Shown here: positions 1-8,837 of the stretch, one piece after another
Layout of the letters: each line of letters opens with the position of its first letter
How positions within the stretch are numbered: the first letter of the stretch is position 1
Source of the DNA: an uncultured Clostridia bacterium
Lineage (GTDB): Bacteria > Bacillota > Clostridia > UMGS1810
Length of the DNA stretch: 64,000 nucleotides
NCBI GenBank assembly: GCA_934500705.1
Contig: CAKSTI010000016.1
Span: forward strand, 1 to 64,000
Direction: 5' to 3'
Made by a program: the position numbers and the translations under genes
The notes under the pieces: generated by a model
The model's input: the letters and a program-made list of their open reading frames with translations, nothing else
The model's database searches: none
What the model was told of the DNA's origin: nothing

Positions 1-13
1 TTTGTGTGCTATT

Positions 14-139
14 CTAATTTTGCGGCGGCTTTGAATAATCAAGGCCGCTGCCTTCATTTTTTGTTTTCGAAACCCTATGTAGAGATTCGTGTTCCACATC
101 TTCGTCTCGTGATTTTCTGCATAGTATAAATCCTGCCAT
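14..139 (-). CDS. Hypothetical 41-aa protein
   Basis: A short, charged open frame starts MAGFILCRKS and ends YSKPPQN. A strong ribosome site (GGAGGTG) lies seven bases before the ATG, which is the main reason to call it a gene. It is the last gene in a minus-strand series after the relaxase fusion and the 52-aa gene. There is no membrane segment or signal peptide, and I recognise no family. It may be a small element-encoded accessory protein. The function is unknown. Confidence 0.45.
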   Translation of the reverse strand: MAGFILCRKSRDEDVEHESLHRVSKTKNEGSGLDYSKPPQN

Positions 140-257
140 TTATTTTCACCTCCGTTTTATTTATGGAGGGAACCGAAAGGGTTATTTTCGGCTCCCTTTT
201 CAGCAACATACAATATCACAAAGAATTTAATATATCCAGCTAAAAATCTAACCAAAG

Positions 258-416
258 TTACGCTGAATTTTCGTGCAATTCATCCTCGGCTAATATTATA
301 TTTTCAGTCAGATATTCTTGCGCTACCGCCCGAAGAAAATTCAGAAAATCTTCCTCGGTTCCAACGCACTTGACACTTACTGTATAAACATAAAGTTCTT
401 TTTCTTTTCTTGCCAT
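258..416 (-). CDS. Hypothetical 52-aa protein
   Basis: A small open frame starts MARKEKELYV and ends DELHENSA. It lies 14 bases after the stop of the ATPase/relaxase fusion, in the same direction, behind a GAGGTG-type ribosome site, so it is probably translated from the same transcript. The sequence is acidic towards the C-terminus and has no membrane segment. Tiny genes in this position are common in mobilization modules. I recognise no family, and no function can be assigned. Confidence 0.45.
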   Translation of the reverse strand: MARKEKELYVYTVSVKCVGTEEDFLNFLRAVAQEYLTENIILAEDELHENSA

Positions 417-430
417 TTTATTCTCACACC

Positions 431-2599
431 TCACATTCCCATCATGAAATCGATGTATTCTTCGTCTTCAATTTCGTCTTCTAATATTTCATCGATTTCT
501 TCTTGCTCACGGATCAGCTCTTCATCAGGCTCATCCTTACTTACGAGGGCAGATACAATTCCGGCAGCTATTTCAATGGCTGCACCAAGATTTCCGCCTG
601 TCATTTTAGCTTCCTGTTCCTTTTTCCGTTCTTCTTCATCATCACTTCCAGAGTCTATCATGTCAGCAAGCGCTGCAGCACCATGGAGAGCAGTGCTGAC
701 AATTCCACTAAAGTCATCCTGATTGCGATAATTAGTTTCTGCATATGATTCCTCAGCTTTTCTCTCAAAGTTACTATTACTGATATCTTCTGATTCATCG
801 CCAGGGATATCTCCGTAGTAAATACTTCTTTCTTTTTCCCATCCTGTTACATCCTCCATAGCGGATTCTTTCTTTGTTTCAGGTTTAGGTTCGTCCCCGA
901 AGATAATCCATCTGTCATCTTTAATAGGCTTTTGAGAAACGGTCTTTTCTATATGCGGTTGTTCGGATAATTGTTCCCTGAGTTTGAACTCGTTTTCCAA
1001 GTTCTCCTTCAAATATTTTTGTTCGTGTAATTTGAAGTCTCTGCATTTCATTCCGTTGGGACAGATAAATGTAATTGATTTTCTTGTATCTGTCCAAATC
1101 ATATCGTAGCCGCGCCTTTTCATTTCCTGTACGAAATCTTTACGGGTTCCGCTTTTTCTCATAGCTTGATTAATATTCTGCATCAGTACCGCTTTCCAAC
1201 TGTTACCTCGTTGTGCTGCTCTGTACTCTCCTCGAGGGATATAGCTTGTACGCTTTTGAGGATTTTTTATAATCGAGTATCCGTGACTCATACAAATCCT
1301 GTCACTTTTCTCCCTGAGATGTTGCAGCGTATGAGTGTCTTGCCTCAGCTTATATCCGGTCTCAAAACTTACAGAGTTTATAACAAAGTGTGAGTGAGGG
1401 TTCTTTGTATCAAGATGTGTTGCTACCAATATTTCATGTCCCGGCCAAGCTTCTGCTGCAAACTCCCTTGCAATTTCATGTGCCTTAGGGTCGGTTATTG
1501 GGATACCAAGATTTCCGTCACTATCGGCACTTCGTCGAACATCACACCGCTTAATCGTTTCGTTGCAAGCAACTAAACTCTCTTGCTCTGTGTGTTCTCC
1601 TCCTCCCACAAAATCATCTGGATTTTGCGGGAACCCTGATAGAAAAATCAATCGCTTACCATTGCTCCGTTTCGACTTATATCTAATCCCAAACTCTTCG
1701 AGTTCCGGGATATTTTGATTGAGTCTTTTTGATAGAACTATAGGTGAGATTTCCTCTGTTGTGTATGCAGATAACCTCTCTGCAAGCTCCGCAGGTGTTC
1801 CTGAAAAAGATTTTTCATCCTTCATAAATTTAACCACTGTTGCGGTAATATCTTCGAGGAGAATTTCAGGAGTTTCAATGCTATCGGTAATTAAATCCCA
1901 AATCTTGCTCTTGCGGTCAAAATTTAATTCCATAATCCTGTCGTCAATATCTCTTCCGGTACAGATAAACTTTGCTCTTGTACCTTCTCTCTTTAGTTTC
2001 TCGAGAACAAAGGTTGAGTCTGCTGCACCTGTAATTCCTGTCGTTCCCGACACTCTATTCATTGGATCATCATCCTTTTGCTTTCTTAAATGATGTACAA
2101 GTACAATTGCAATTTTTAATTTATCTGCAATGCTTTTAAAAAAACATACATCATGGTAGTCGCTCGCATACGCATTATCATTTGATATGGTTCGTATCTT
2201 TTGGAAGGTATCGATGACAACCAGTCTGGTGTCGGGATGCTCTTTGCAGAAATTTTCAATCTGCTCTTCGATGCCATATCCGATACATTCTGCAACTGTT
2301 GCGAAGTGAATGTCGGGTGGCGCATCATCTGTCAGTTCAAACAATCTGCTTTGAATTCTTGCGATGCTGTCTTCGAGACAGAGATACAATGATGTTCCTT
2401 GCTTGGTTTCAAAATTCCAAAGCTTTTCTCCGGTTGCTACCTTTAAGCAAAGCATAAGTGCCAACCAAGACTTTCCTGTTTTAGGACTTCCCGATAGAAG
2501 ATGTGCCCCTTGTGCAATTAAATCTTTTACTACAAATTCTACCGGAGGTATGTATGTGTTCATTAATGTTTCGCCGTTTACTGTTTTTAAGGTCTTCAT
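431..2599 (-). CDS. RepA-like AAA ATPase fused to N-terminally truncated relaxase
   Basis: The N-terminal part (about 1-320) is a RecA-fold ATPase of the RepA/AAA_25 type, with Walker A GSPKTGKS near residue 37, a Walker B-like LVVIDTFQKI and a following VLVHHLRK. These proteins usually serve plasmid or element replication. From about residue 365 the protein becomes a MobP-type relaxase: the metal-binding His triad HLDTKNPHSHF near residue 393, then the INSVSFETG segment and a long charged tail. The relaxase N-terminus that normally carries the nicking tyrosine is missing. The simplest reading is an internal deletion that joined two element genes in frame, so DNA nicking is unlikely. I chose the fourth-codon ATG because GGAGG lies ten bases upstream, while the first ATG abuts it. 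Confidence 0.75.
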   Translation of the reverse strand: MKTLKTVNGETLMNTYIPPVEFVVKDLIAQGAHLLSGSPKTGKSWLALMLCLKVATGEKLWNFETKQGTSLYLCLEDSIARIQSRLFELTDDAPPDIHFATVAECIGYGIEEQIENFCKEHPDTRLVVIDTFQKIRTISNDNAYASDYHDVCFFKSIADKLKIAIVLVHHLRKQKDDDPMNRVSGTTGITGAADSTFVLEKLKREGTRAKFICTGRDIDDRIMELNFDRKSKIWDLITDSIETPEILLEDITATVVKFMKDEKSFSGTPAELAERLSAYTTEEISPIVLSKRLNQNIPELEEFGIRYKSKRSNGKRLIFLSGFPQNPDDFVGGGEHTEQESLVACNETIKRCDVRRSADSDGNLGIPITDPKAHEIAREFAAEAWPGHEILVATHLDTKNPHSHFVINSVSFETGYKLRQDTHTLQHLREKSDRICMSHGYSIIKNPQKRTSYIPRGEYRAAQRGNSWKAVLMQNINQAMRKSGTRKDFVQEMKRRGYDMIWTDTRKSITFICPNGMKCRDFKLHEQKYLKENLENEFKLREQLSEQPHIEKTVSQKPIKDDRWIIFGDEPKPETKKESAMEDVTGWEKERSIYYGDIPGDESEDISNSNFERKAEESYAETNYRNQDDFSGIVSTALHGAAALADMIDSGSDDEEERKKEQEAKMTGGNLGAAIEIAAGIVSALVSKDEPDEELIREQEEIDEILEDEIEDEEYIDFMMGM

Positions 2600-2799
2600 A
2601 AAGTTCATTCCTCCTATATATTATTTTTTAGAAATCGGCTTTTGAGATTTATATGATTTTTGCAATCACCACCTTTCGCTTTTGTATTACCGGCAAATTC
2701 ATTATAGACTTTTTGCGAAAAGTATGGTATCATTATTGTAATGAATGAAAGTATTGAAAGTTTTATTTATTATATTTACTTTGAAAGGCAGGTGTTATA

Positions 2800-4023
2800 A
2801 TGTCTGTTTCAAATTTTAGCAATGTAAAAATAAATTATATTTATATGGAATGTCCGAAAAAAGAGTATTATTTTGTATCAAATTTAACTGATTTTCATGA
2901 GTATGAGTACATAAAACCTATAGGAGAATTCCTTGTTGAGTTCTTAAATGCAGATTTAGACGGGTATCAAGAAGGACTAAAATGTTTACATGATTTGGTT
3001 TATGAATCGGAAATAACCAATCCTATATATGCAGTTATCCCATTTGTGAATTTTATGGGTTTATACGAAGAACGTTGTGGTGTTATATTTAGCAACTATG
3101 TTGTTAGACCGATATTTACATCTATTGAGAATTTAACAAATGAGTATGAAAAAAATCCCCATATACACATTCCGAAGAAGGTATATAGGGAGTGGTATAG
3201 CTGGCTCAATGAATATCTCAAGCTTCATAAACGATACAGAAAATTCATTGACTATATATTCAATTTAAAGCGAAACCGCTTTGAAGATTTAAACAAGGCA
3301 ATTTTGAAATCATATAACGAGTTTCCTGATATCAGTAGAACGAACCTTTCTCGTACTCTGACATCGGCACCCATAAAAGATGGCAAATTTGACTTGGATT
3401 ATATAATGGGAATAAATGATATGGACATAGACATCATGGAGAAATCTAACATGGTTTATGAAGATTCTACGGATTTTAAGCCCGTGTACGCAATTCAAAT
3501 TCATTCTCTTAACGAGGCTCTATTCTATGAATTTTCAGAGCTTGTAAAAAACGGATACAGAATCAAAAAATGTGGTATGTGTAATAAGTATTTTCTGATC
3601 ATCACGGCTCGTGATGTTCCATACTGCAAAAACATAAACGAAAGCGGATATTCCTGTGCAAAACTTGCGTCCATTGAAAAATATAAGGAGTCGCTTAATG
3701 ACCCGTTTTTGAAAGAGTATAATAAAATAACCGTAAAAATGTATCAGCGATATTACCGTGTAAACGATGTATGGTCTGACCAGGAGTTGAGCGGAAAGGA
3801 TATGACATTTGACGAATATTTCGAATGGAGTCAAAAAGCACAAGATTTGCGCAGAGACTATATCGATGCCCGTGATGCCATAACCAAAAATCCCAATTTT
3901 ACTTCAAAGCAGAAATATAGCAAAAAGCAGAAACTTGGCGAAAAGTTTATGGCTGATATAAAGGCTATTCCGTATCCTGACAAGCCGAGCAAACGCAAAT
4001 CCAAAGGCATTATTATGGAGTAA
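2800..4023 (+). CDS. CxxC-motif protein resembling DUF6076
   Basis: This is a soluble protein of 407 residues with a long, mostly helical N-terminal part rich in Tyr and Asn. A small zinc-finger-like segment follows around residues 258-287: CGMCNKYFLI, then a YCKN and a further Cys. That pattern (two CxxC-like pairs, the first followed by KYF) is what I remember of the DUF6076 family in gut Firmicutes, whose role is unknown. The C-terminus is strongly basic. The gene is divergent from the ATPase/relaxase fusion and is AT-rich like the rest of the element. The ATG has AGGCAGG-type spacing upstream. Family assignment is from memory and moderate; a nucleic-acid-binding role is only a guess. Confidence 0.5.
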   Translation: MSVSNFSNVKINYIYMECPKKEYYFVSNLTDFHEYEYIKPIGEFLVEFLNADLDGYQEGLKCLHDLVYESEITNPIYAVIPFVNFMGLYEERCGVIFSNYVVRPIFTSIENLTNEYEKNPHIHIPKKVYREWYSWLNEYLKLHKRYRKFIDYIFNLKRNRFEDLNKAILKSYNEFPDISRTNLSRTLTSAPIKDGKFDLDYIMGINDMDIDIMEKSNMVYEDSTDFKPVYAIQIHSLNEALFYEFSELVKNGYRIKKCGMCNKYFLIITARDVPYCKNINESGYSCAKLASIEKYKESLNDPFLKEYNKITVKMYQRYYRVNDVWSDQELSGKDMTFDEYFEWSQKAQDLRRDYIDARDAITKNPNFTSKQKYSKKQKLGEKFMADIKAIPYPDKPSKRKSKGIIME

Positions 4024-4234
4024 ATTTTCTGCTATAAAATATGCTCTAAAAATCTTCGTCAAAAGCAACAGAAAAAGAAGGGTTATTGGCGTAAAAAGAC
4101 CTTGAAAAGTGCGTGCAAACTCTTAAAATCCCTATAATATTTGTGCATTTTACACCCATAGTCCGTACGATCGAACAGAAATCTCACAAACGATGTACGG
4201 GTCGATTGGATGTAAACAAACGGCTAAAAAGCAG

Positions 4235-4268
4235 AATCCCCGCCAATTTTATGTTGGCAGGGATTTTT
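4235..4268 (+). terminator. Rho-independent terminator between convergent genes
   Basis: The left arm AATCCCCGCCAA and right arm TTGGCAGGGATT pair with one mismatch around a seven-base loop and run into a T-tract on the plus strand. It lies between the stop of the DUF6076-like gene and the stop of the convergent secreted protein, and could serve both. Confidence 0.65.
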
Positions 4269-4281
4269 CTATTCCAATATC

Positions 4282-4830
4282 CTATTCCATTGAACCGACC
4301 ATTTTATTTATGTCACCGTCTGAGTCTACGATGATAGTATTAGTTTTGCTTGGAGCTGCATATCCGAATCCGTCTATGTAGGCTTTATTTTGTCCTTTTA
4401 TAATTTTATTTCGTATTTTTGTTTCCTCGTCTGTGAGGTAGCAGGTGTCTTTTGCCATAATTTCGTCCTTTTGATTTATAGGCTCCTGTGGGTTAGGCTC
4501 CCACTTAGCGTAAAGTACATCAGGCTTTGTGAATATGAATGTTGTTACCTGATTCCGTTTTGTTCTCGGATCGGTGAACCATCCTTTGAATGTGTATCCG
4601 TATTTTGTCGGGACACAACTTTCAAGACTGATGCTTTCGCCATACCTCTTGGTTATTGGCCTGATAAAGCTACCGCCGTCCGATGCGAAGGTTAAGGTTA
4701 CATTTCCAAAGAACCCGATTTCGCTATCGTATATCAGTTCATTTCGATGCCATTGCCAGGGTGCCGCTGATGCTGTTTGTGTCAGCAGTATTGTTACTGC
4801 CATTGCCGTACATAATACTTTTTTCTTCAT
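4282..4830 (-). CDS. Small secreted protein with InlB-type B-repeat
   Basis: This is a predicted exported protein of 182 residues. The N-terminus MKKKVLCTAMAVTILL followed by TASA is a clear signal peptide. Residues about 45-110 form one Listeria-Bacteroides (InlB B / Flg_new) repeat: a beta segment, then YGYTFKGWFT and a closing LYAKWEPN, the hallmark pattern. Such repeats are surface-exposed modules often involved in binding. The C-terminal 70 residues are charged and match no family I know. I chose this start because GGATG lies seven bases upstream; earlier in-frame codons overlap that ribosome site. The role is unknown. Confidence 0.7.
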   Translation of the reverse strand: MKKKVLCTAMAVTILLTQTASAAPWQWHRNELIYDSEIGFFGNVTLTFASDGGSFIRPITKRYGESISLESCVPTKYGYTFKGWFTDPRTKRNQVTTFIFTKPDVLYAKWEPNPQEPINQKDEIMAKDTCYLTDEETKIRNKIIKGQNKAYIDGFGYAAPSKTNTIIVDSDGDINKMVGSME

Positions 4831-4879
4831 AATTTTCATCCTTTCATTTTGGGTATAAAAATACCGACATATTCGAATT

Positions 4880-5164
4880 TCATTCATCGAATATGTCGGC
4901 ATCATTTTCGAAGCATTCTATAAAGAACCTTGCTCCTAGTTTGAATCCTTTTATAAAGGTTTGACATTCTGTAATTTGTATCATCTCGTCATAACAAGCT
5001 TTGACTTTTTCAAATAATTCTTTTTCTTGCTCATTTAAATTCTTAAGCAATTCTTCTTCATTTTTGGTAAGTAACCTGAATACCTTGTCAAACTTTCTCT
5101 GACTTTGAAACGGTCTTTCCATCGGATTTATATTTCCATACCAGAATTCTTCAAGCACCTTCAT
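4880..5164 (-). CDS. DUF6809-like small protein
   Basis: A 94-residue helical protein starts MKVLEEFWYGNINP. An opening of this type followed by a central acidic helix (about residues 35-65) and a late FKLGARFFIE segment is typical, as I recall, of the DUF6809 family found on many Firmicute mobile elements. The ribosome site AAGGAGGTG is ideal, and a sigma-A-like promoter lies just upstream. The gene is monocistronic or leads the small secreted protein gene. The family has no established role; it may help regulate or stabilise the element. Confidence 0.6.
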   Translation of the reverse strand: MKVLEEFWYGNINPMERPFQSQRKFDKVFRLLTKNEEELLKNLNEQEKELFEKVKACYDEMIQITECQTFIKGFKLGARFFIECFENDADIFDE

Positions 5165-5189
5165 TAGATTTCACCTCCTTGTGACACAA

Positions 5190-5218
5190 ACACTACCACA
5201 AGAAGAGGCGGAAGTCAA
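5190..5218 (-). promoter_or_regulatory. Promoter of the DUF6809-like gene
   Basis: On the minus strand TTGACT is followed after 17 bases by TAGTGT, about 25 bases before the start codon. The -35 is good and the -10 weak. Confidence 0.4.
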
Positions 5219-5285
5219 CGAAGGATTTTTCAAAAGTGCTTTTCTTTGGTTACAGCGTATCATATTTTGGTATTGGGGTATGTAA

Positions 5286-5313
5286 AAGGAGTGAGCTGTA
5301 CAACTCACTCCTT
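5286..5313 (-). terminator. Terminator of the FAS/DegV operon
   Basis: A perfect 10-bp stem (AAGGAGTGAG / CTCACTCCTT) with an eight-base loop lies just after the DegV stop and runs into a short T-tract on the minus strand. It marks the end of the long FAS transcript. Confidence 0.7.
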
Positions 5314-5319
5314 GCTATA

Positions 5320-6177
5320 TTATTCTTCAATCTGACAATCCGATACAAACACAACTCCACACGCATTAGAACCAACATGTGCTCCGATAGTCGCACCGAT
5401 ATTTATTATATTTTGGGGCGATATCTCGAATTCATGTTTTTGTATTGCTTCTAATAACAAATCTCCGTTTTTACGATTGTTGGAATATACAATGTAAATC
5501 GGATAATTCAAATTAGGAGTATATGTTTGCAGTTTTTTTGCAACTGTACTTATGCCGCCTTTCATACTCATTGCTTTGGAAGATACTTCTACTTTGCCTT
5601 CCTCGGAAATACGGATAACAGGCTTGATATTAGCAAGAGTTCCGACAGTATATGCAGTTTTTGACAATCTTCCGCCTTTGTGAAGATATTCTAAGGTATC
5701 AACACAAGCATACAATTTGACTTTTGTCTTTAATATTTCCAATTCATCAAAAATATCTTTTGCAGCTTTGCCTTCATCACGAAGCTTTACTGCATAATCT
5801 ACTAAAAGTCTTTGTCCTGCAGTTGCATTAAGGCTATCAACCACATAGCAATTTTTGTAATCAAGCATATTCTTCACCAAAAATGCATTTTGATAGGTTC
5901 CGCTTAATGCTGATGATATTGTTATAATTATACATTCATCGCCATTTTCCATAAATCCTTCAAGTAGTACTTCAAAATCGTATGGTGTAGGCTGAGATGT
6001 TTTTGGAAAACTTTCACTATTTTCCAACAATTCATAAAACTGTGTTTTTGTTAAATTTTCATTTTCCTTATACTCATTAACATCAAATGAAATTTGCATT
6101 GGAACACAAGTTATATTATGTTTTTTTAATTCCTGCGGCTCAAAATCTGCCGCTGAATCTGTAATAATTCTAACCAT
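5320..6177 (-). CDS. DegV family fatty-acid-binding protein (FakB-like)
   Basis: A DegV-fold protein of 285 residues. Family motifs are present in order: IITDSAADF at the N-terminus, the TSQPTP segment, SSALSGTYQN, HKGGRLSK and the C-terminal GATIGAHVGSNACG. Characterised DegV proteins (FakB) hold a fatty acid while the kinase FakA phosphorylates it for phospholipid synthesis. No fakA is in this window. It is the last gene of the FAS operon, 25 bases after the aldehyde dehydrogenase, a setting that supports a lipid role. I moved the start to the ATG behind AAGGAG; the longer frame begins inside the upstream gene end. Confidence 0.85.
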   Translation of the reverse strand: MVRIITDSAADFEPQELKKHNITCVPMQISFDVNEYKENENLTKTQFYELLENSESFPKTSQPTPYDFEVLLEGFMENGDECIIITISSALSGTYQNAFLVKNMLDYKNCYVVDSLNATAGQRLLVDYAVKLRDEGKAAKDIFDELEILKTKVKLYACVDTLEYLHKGGRLSKTAYTVGTLANIKPVIRISEEGKVEVSSKAMSMKGGISTVAKKLQTYTPNLNYPIYIVYSNNRKNGDLLLEAIQKHEFEISPQNIINIGATIGAHVGSNACGVVFVSDCQIEE

Positions 6178-6201
6178 TAAATTACTCTCCTTAATAAACA
6201 C

Positions 6202-7584
6202 TTACTTTAAAAACATATGGAGCAATTTTTCATAAATTTTATTTTTATACGGCTGATAGCGCATCGGTAAATCAATCCAAGTCTTTTTATCCATAACGGA
6301 TTTGTAATGAGAAAATGCATCAAATCCGTCTTTGCCATGATATGAACCCATACCACTCTCGCCAACACCACCAAACCCCATTTCGCTTGTTGCAAGGTGA
6401 ACAACTACATCATTGATGCAGCCTCCGCCATAAGAAAGCTCAGTTGTAACACGGTTAATATGCTTTCTGTTACTTGAAAACAGATACAATGCAAGCGGCT
6501 TATCCTTATCTTTCAATTCTTCAATCAACCTATCAAAGCTATCAAATGCAAGTATTGGCATAATGGGGCCGAATATTTCTTCGCCCATAACCGCATCGCT
6601 TTCTGTTACATTATCCATAACAGTAGGGGCAATCTGATTTGTCTTGCTGTTTGTTTCGCCGCCAACAACAATTTTATTTTTATCTATTAAACCACAAAGG
6701 CGTTCAAAATGCTTTTCGTTGATTATTTTTCCATAGTTTTCATTCTCTAATGGATTATCTCCATATTGTTTCTTTATCTGCTTAATGACCTCATATATAA
6801 ATTTATCCTTTATTGAGCTTTCGCAAAGAATATAATCAGGAGCAACACAAGTCTGACCGCAGTTTAGATATTTCCCGAATACAATCCTTTTTGCGGCTAA
6901 CTTGATGTTTGCGCTTTCATCTACGATACAAGGACTTTTTCCGCCAAGCTCAAGAACTGCTGGTGTAAGATGCTCTGCCGTATGTCGAAGCACCTCTTTT
7001 CCAACTGCCTGACTTCCTGTAAAAAATACAAAATCAAACTTTTGCTCTAAAAGAGCAGCGTTTTCAGCTCTGCCACCTGTTACAGTCGCAACATATTCGG
7101 GTGCAAAGCACTCACTGATAATTTTTTCTATAATCTTACTTGTTGCAGGCGAATATGCGCTTGGTTTAACAATTGCCGTGTTACCTGCGGCAATAGCATC
7201 AGCAAGGGGATCAACCGTTAATAGAAAAGGATAATTCCAGGGACTCATAATTAAAGTATTACCGTAAGGAACAGGCTGCTTAAAACTATGAGATGCGAAG
7301 TTTGTGACAGGCGTATATACTGTCTTTCTTTTTGCAAATTTCTTTGTATGGCGAATCATATATGAAATCTCAGAAAGAACAAGACCGCTTTCACACATAA
7401 AACCTTCAAAGTGGCTTTTACCCAGGTCAGCTGTCAGAGCATCATTTACCTCAGTCTGATATTTTTTTACGGTCGCATAAAGCTTTTTAAGCTGTTTTAT
7501 TCTAAAATCAACAGGAATTGTAGCGCCGCTTTTATAATATTTTCTCTGCTTTTCAAGCAAATTCTTTATCTCCTCACTTGTCAT
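6202..7584 (-). CDS. Class 3 (fatty) aldehyde dehydrogenase
   Basis: An NAD(P)-dependent aldehyde dehydrogenase of 460 residues. It has the class-3 layout: the PWNYPF segment, IVKPSAYSPAT cofactor loop, FFTGSQAVGK, LELGGKSP with the general base Glu, and GQTCVAPDY with the catalytic Cys. The shorter length and the C-terminal hydrophobic/basic tail match the ALDH3 group, which includes fatty aldehyde dehydrogenases. It would oxidise aldehydes to acids. The start codon overlaps the stop of the alcohol dehydrogenase (ATGA), so the two are probably translationally coupled and act on the same chain: alcohol to aldehyde to acid, or the reverse. Long-chain specificity is inferred from class and operon. 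Confidence 0.85.
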   Translation of the reverse strand: MTSEEIKNLLEKQRKYYKSGATIPVDFRIKQLKKLYATVKKYQTEVNDALTADLGKSHFEGFMCESGLVLSEISYMIRHTKKFAKRKTVYTPVTNFASHSFKQPVPYGNTLIMSPWNYPFLLTVDPLADAIAAGNTAIVKPSAYSPATSKIIEKIISECFAPEYVATVTGGRAENAALLEQKFDFVFFTGSQAVGKEVLRHTAEHLTPAVLELGGKSPCIVDESANIKLAAKRIVFGKYLNCGQTCVAPDYILCESSIKDKFIYEVIKQIKKQYGDNPLENENYGKIINEKHFERLCGLIDKNKIVVGGETNSKTNQIAPTVMDNVTESDAVMGEEIFGPIMPILAFDSFDRLIEELKDKDKPLALYLFSSNRKHINRVTTELSYGGGCINDVVVHLATSEMGFGGVGESGMGSYHGKDGFDAFSHYKSVMDKKTWIDLPMRYQPYKNKIYEKLLHMFLK

Positions 7585-8801
7585 TTTGATTCACTCCAAT
7601 CTGCGATTTCATAATAAAAGTTTTCCAATTCTTTTCTTGTCATAAGCTTTGGTACTGGATAGAGAGGGTGTGCTTCCTTTTCAGCATGCTTTGCCATAAT
7701 TGAAATATCCTCTTCCCTAATACCTGTCAGTTTATCGGGGATCTGCATTTTTGCATTTAATTGTTCTATTGCTTTGATAAACTTCTCTGCACCTATCTTA
7801 TGTGTTTCGCCCTCATTTGAAATCCCTGCAACAACGGCGAGTTTGTGAAGCTTTTTATAAGCACTTTGTCCATAAGCTTTTAGCACATATGGCATAATAA
7901 CTGCATTTGCAAGCCCATGAGGTGTTCCATACTGTCCGCCAAGAGAATGGGCAATCGCGTGAATATATCCTACATATGACTTTGAAAAAGCAACTCCTGC
8001 TTTATATGCTGCATAGAGCATATTTTCTCTTGCTTGATGATTTTTGCCGTCTGCATATGCAATTTCAATGTTTTCAAATATTAGTTTTGTTGCTTCGAGT
8101 GCGAGTTTTCTTGTTTCCTTGCTTGTGGAACGACCGATATACGCCTCCACTGCATGGGTTAATGCATCCATGCCTGTTGTGGAAGTCAAGTGCTGAGGCA
8201 AAGAATATGTAAGAGAAGCATCAAGTACAGCATAGCGCGGAATAAGCGGAAAACTCATAAGAGCATACTTGTGTTGCTTTTCGCTATCGGTAATAATAGA
8301 TGCAAGTGTAACCTCACTACCTGTACCTGCCGTTGTAGGAATTGCAATAAGTGTCGGGAGCTTGCGTAGAACTCGTAAGATTCCCTTCATCTGTCCTACT
8401 GTTTTCTTAGGATATGCAACTCTCGCACCTAAAGCCTTGGCACAGTCCATCGAAGAACCGCCACCAATAGATATAAGGCAGTCGCAATTATTTGCTTTAT
8501 AAACCGACAAAGCTTCTTCGACATTCTTTACAGTTGGGTTCGGCTGTGTTTTATCAAAGATGATATATTTTATATTATTCTTTTTAAACACATCTATAAC
8601 AGGAGTCACAAGACCGTTACTCACAATTCCTTTATCCGTTACAATAAGAACCGATTTTATATTCTCTTTTTTAAACACATTATCAAGTTTCAGACAAGAT
8701 TCAATTATTTTAGGTTCTCTATACGGTAAAACTGGCAGTGCTGCCCGAAATCCAATTTGAAATATACGGCAGCCTATTTTTTTAATAAGAAACATAAACA
8801 T
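7581..8801 (-). CDS. Iron-containing alcohol dehydrogenase
   Basis: A group III (Fe-type) alcohol dehydrogenase of about 406 residues. It shows the NAD-binding GGGSSMDCAKA segment, the GTGSEVT motif, and the metal-binding His region HAIAHSLGGQYGTPHGLANA. It interconverts an alcohol and an aldehyde. It follows accA by 36 bases in the FAS operon and overlaps the aldehyde dehydrogenase by 4 bases, suggesting fatty alcohol/aldehyde metabolism; the natural substrate cannot be read from sequence. A TTG eleven codons after the accA stop region would give 418 residues, but no ribosome site supports it; the ATG used here has a weak purine run before it. Confidence 0.85.
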   Translation of the reverse strand: MFMFLIKKIGCRIFQIGFRAALPVLPYREPKIIESCLKLDNVFKKENIKSVLIVTDKGIVSNGLVTPVIDVFKKNNIKYIIFDKTQPNPTVKNVEEALSVYKANNCDCLISIGGGSSMDCAKALGARVAYPKKTVGQMKGILRVLRKLPTLIAIPTTAGTGSEVTLASIITDSEKQHKYALMSFPLIPRYAVLDASLTYSLPQHLTSTTGMDALTHAVEAYIGRSTSKETRKLALEATKLIFENIEIAYADGKNHQARENMLYAAYKAGVAFSKSYVGYIHAIAHSLGGQYGTPHGLANAVIMPYVLKAYGQSAYKKLHKLAVVAGISNEGETHKIGAEKFIKAIEQLNAKMQIPDKLTGIREEDISIMAKHAEKEAHPLYPVPKLMTRKELENFYYEIADWSESK

Positions 8802-8837
8802 CTCTCTTTTCTTTACCAAATTTTCAGTGTTTAACAA

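Larger units (their letters stand above)
1..5177. mobile_element. Remnant of an integrative/mobilizable element
   Basis: This stretch holds genes typical of Firmicute mobile elements: a RepA-like ATPase joined to a truncated relaxase, two tiny genes with strong ribosome sites next to it, and DUF6076-like and DUF6809-like proteins. No integrase, coupling protein or type IV secretion gene is visible, so it is either the edge of a larger element lying to the left or a decayed remnant. The right limit is inferred: from the DegV gene onward the genes look chromosomal, although a tRNA-Leu 3' fragment at 16848 could mark a more distant boundary. The element type is an inference from gene content only. 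Confidence 0.5.

Noticed and set aside
166..200. Hairpin GGGAACCGAAA / TTTCGGCTCCC as terminator of the minus-strand relaxase genes
   Set aside because: The T-tract is on the plus strand, where no gene runs into it; on the minus strand no T-tract follows.
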